Assembly (NCBI GenBank): GCA_016286835.1 | Contig: JAEEUD010000114.1 | Span: forward strand, 1 to 6,321 | Length of the DNA: 6,321 nt | Direction of reading: 5' to 3' | Source: Pyramidobacter sp. | GTDB taxonomy: Bacteria; Synergistota; Synergistia; Synergistales; Dethiosulfovibrionaceae | Shown: positions 5,531 to 6,321 of the stretch, in pieces | How the letters are laid out: each line of letters begins with the position of its first letter | Position numbering within the stretch: the stretch's first letter is position 1 | Translations under genes and position numbers: made by a program | The notes under the pieces: generated by a model | The model's database searches: none | What the model was told of the DNA's origin: nothing | Seen by the model: the letters and a program-made list of their open reading frames with translations, nothing else

Positions 5531-6321
5531 TTATTTCTCGGTGCGCAGTTTCGCCGCCAGCCAGCCGTCGCGGAAGCTCTTGTAGTCGGCCAGATTCCGC
5601 TCCAGCAGCGCGGGCGTGTCGAGGCCGTAAGGGCAGCGGCTCTTGCAGGCGTTGCAGTGCACGCACTTTTCGACCTGCATCATCATGTTGTAGCTTTTTT
5701 CGCTCATCCACGGCTCCACCGGCGAGCGGCGCAGGAACAGCGACATGCGCGCGGCCGTCTGGATCTCGATGCCGGCGGCGCAGGGCTGGCAGTAGCCGCA
5801 GCCGTGGCAGAAGTTGCCGGCCAGTTCCTGCTTTTCCTTTTCGATCTCTTCCGCCCAGTCCTCGTAGCGGGGCGGATCTTTTTCCATCGCCAGAAACTGG
5901 TCGAGTTCGCACTCGCGCTGCACGCCCCAGATGGGCACGACGAACGGGTGCTTCTTCATGAACACGAACGCCGTCTCGGCGTGTTTGAGCAGGCCGCCGG
6001 CCATGCCCTTCATGGCGATGAAGCCCATGTCATGCTCGTGCGCCAGATAGGCGAGGTCGAGGTCTTCCTGCGGCGCGATGCAGGTGAGCGGGAACTGGAG
6101 CGTATCATACGCGCCGGACAGCACGGCCTGACGCGCCCGCTCACGTCCGTGGTTGGTGATGCCGATAAAGCGCACCCAGCCGCGGCGTTTTGCTTCGACG
6201 CAAGCGGCGTAGGTGCTGTGAGGATCGTTCACTTCGGGCAGCACGGACGGGTTGTGCAGTTGGATCAGGTCGATGTAGTCGGTGCGCAGGCGCTTCAGGC
6301 TGAGCTCGATGTGCGAGAGTA
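5531..6321 (-). CDS. 4Fe-4S aldo/keto reductase family oxidoreductase, N-terminus beyond right edge
   Basis: The open frame continues to the right edge of the window, so only the last 262 residues are visible; the GTG at 6244 is an internal Val. The start of the visible part, SLKRLRTDYIDLIQLHNPS, is the typical aldo/keto reductase barrel motif, followed by VRFIGITNHG and GFIAMKGMAGG. The C-terminus adds two Cys clusters: CHGCGYCQPC (fragment residues 171-180) and CVHCNACKSRC followed by PYGLD (219-229). The second is a classic CxxCxxCxxxCP 4Fe-4S motif. This matches the predicted iron-sulphur aldo/keto reductases common in anaerobes (COG1453 type), whose substrates are mostly unknown. The catalytic Asp, Tyr and Lys normally lie in the part outside the window. 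It precedes feoAB by 22 bases, so an Fe-S enzyme is probably made together with an iron importer. Confidence 0.9.
   Translation of the reverse strand, partial: LSHIELSLKRLRTDYIDLIQLHNPSVLPEVNDPHSTYAACVEAKRRGWVRFIGITNHGRERARQAVLSGAYDTLQFPLTCIAPQEDLDLAYLAHEHDMGFIAMKGMAGGLLKHAETAFVFMKKHPFVVPIWGVQRECELDQFLAMEKDPPRYEDWAEEIEKEKQELAGNFCHGCGYCQPCAAGIEIQTAARMSLFLRRSPVEPWMSEKSYNMMMQVEKCVHCNACKSRCPYGLDTPALLERNLADYKSFRDGWLAAKLRTEK

Noticed and set aside
5531..6244. Aldo/keto reductase starting at GTG 6244
   Set aside because: The frame stays open to the window edge and the upstream residues (SLKRLRTDYIDLIQLHNP) are a conserved family motif, so this GTG is an internal Val.

Overview
The window is GC-rich bacterial DNA in which every convincing gene lies on the minus strand, so transcription runs from the high coordinates to the low ones. 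The gene content suggests a strict anaerobe that ferments peptides and amino acids: a FeoA-FeoB fusion ferrous-iron transporter with its small Cys-rich companion, an oxygen-sensitive-looking 4Fe-4S aldo/keto reductase, an M19 dipeptidase, a gamma-glutamyltransferase family protein and a DUF819 membrane protein. A Synergistetes-like organism (for example a relative of Pyramidobacter) fits best. This is an inference from gene content and base composition; no marker gene is present to prove it.

Layout in transcription order. Positions 6321-5531 hold the C-terminal part of an aldo/keto reductase with two Cys clusters. After 22 bases comes the feoAB fusion (5508-3157, GTG start). After 14 bases comes a 50-residue FeoB-associated Cys-rich membrane protein (3142-2990). 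A perfect hairpin with a T-rich tail (2969-2945) closes this probable iron operon. A near-consensus sigma-70 promoter (2903-2875) with a dyad over its -10 box, followed by a leader hairpin, drives a DUF819 membrane protein (2801-1617). A terminator hairpin (1600-1571) separates that gene from an M19 dipeptidase (1544-597). The dipeptidase ends before a strong bidirectional-looking terminator (533-496). A mostly empty intergenic stretch with a weak promoter candidate then leads to the start of a gamma-glutamyltransferase family gene (224 to the left edge).

Two functional themes emerge. The right half concerns iron: Fe(II) import beside an iron-sulphur enzyme. The left half concerns peptide use: a gamma-glutamyltransferase-like enzyme and an M19 dipeptidase could act in series on gamma-glutamyl peptides such as glutathione (GGT releases Cys-Gly, dipeptidase cleaves it), with DUF819 as a candidate permease. 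That link is a hypothesis based on proximity and family knowledge.

I found no CRISPR array, mobile element, rRNA or tRNA, and no clearly unprecedented system. The observations most worth checking are the layered control signals before the DUF819 gene, the terminator between DUF819 and the dipeptidase, the Arg in place of a well-known FeoB Cys, and the His-rich linker of FeoAB.
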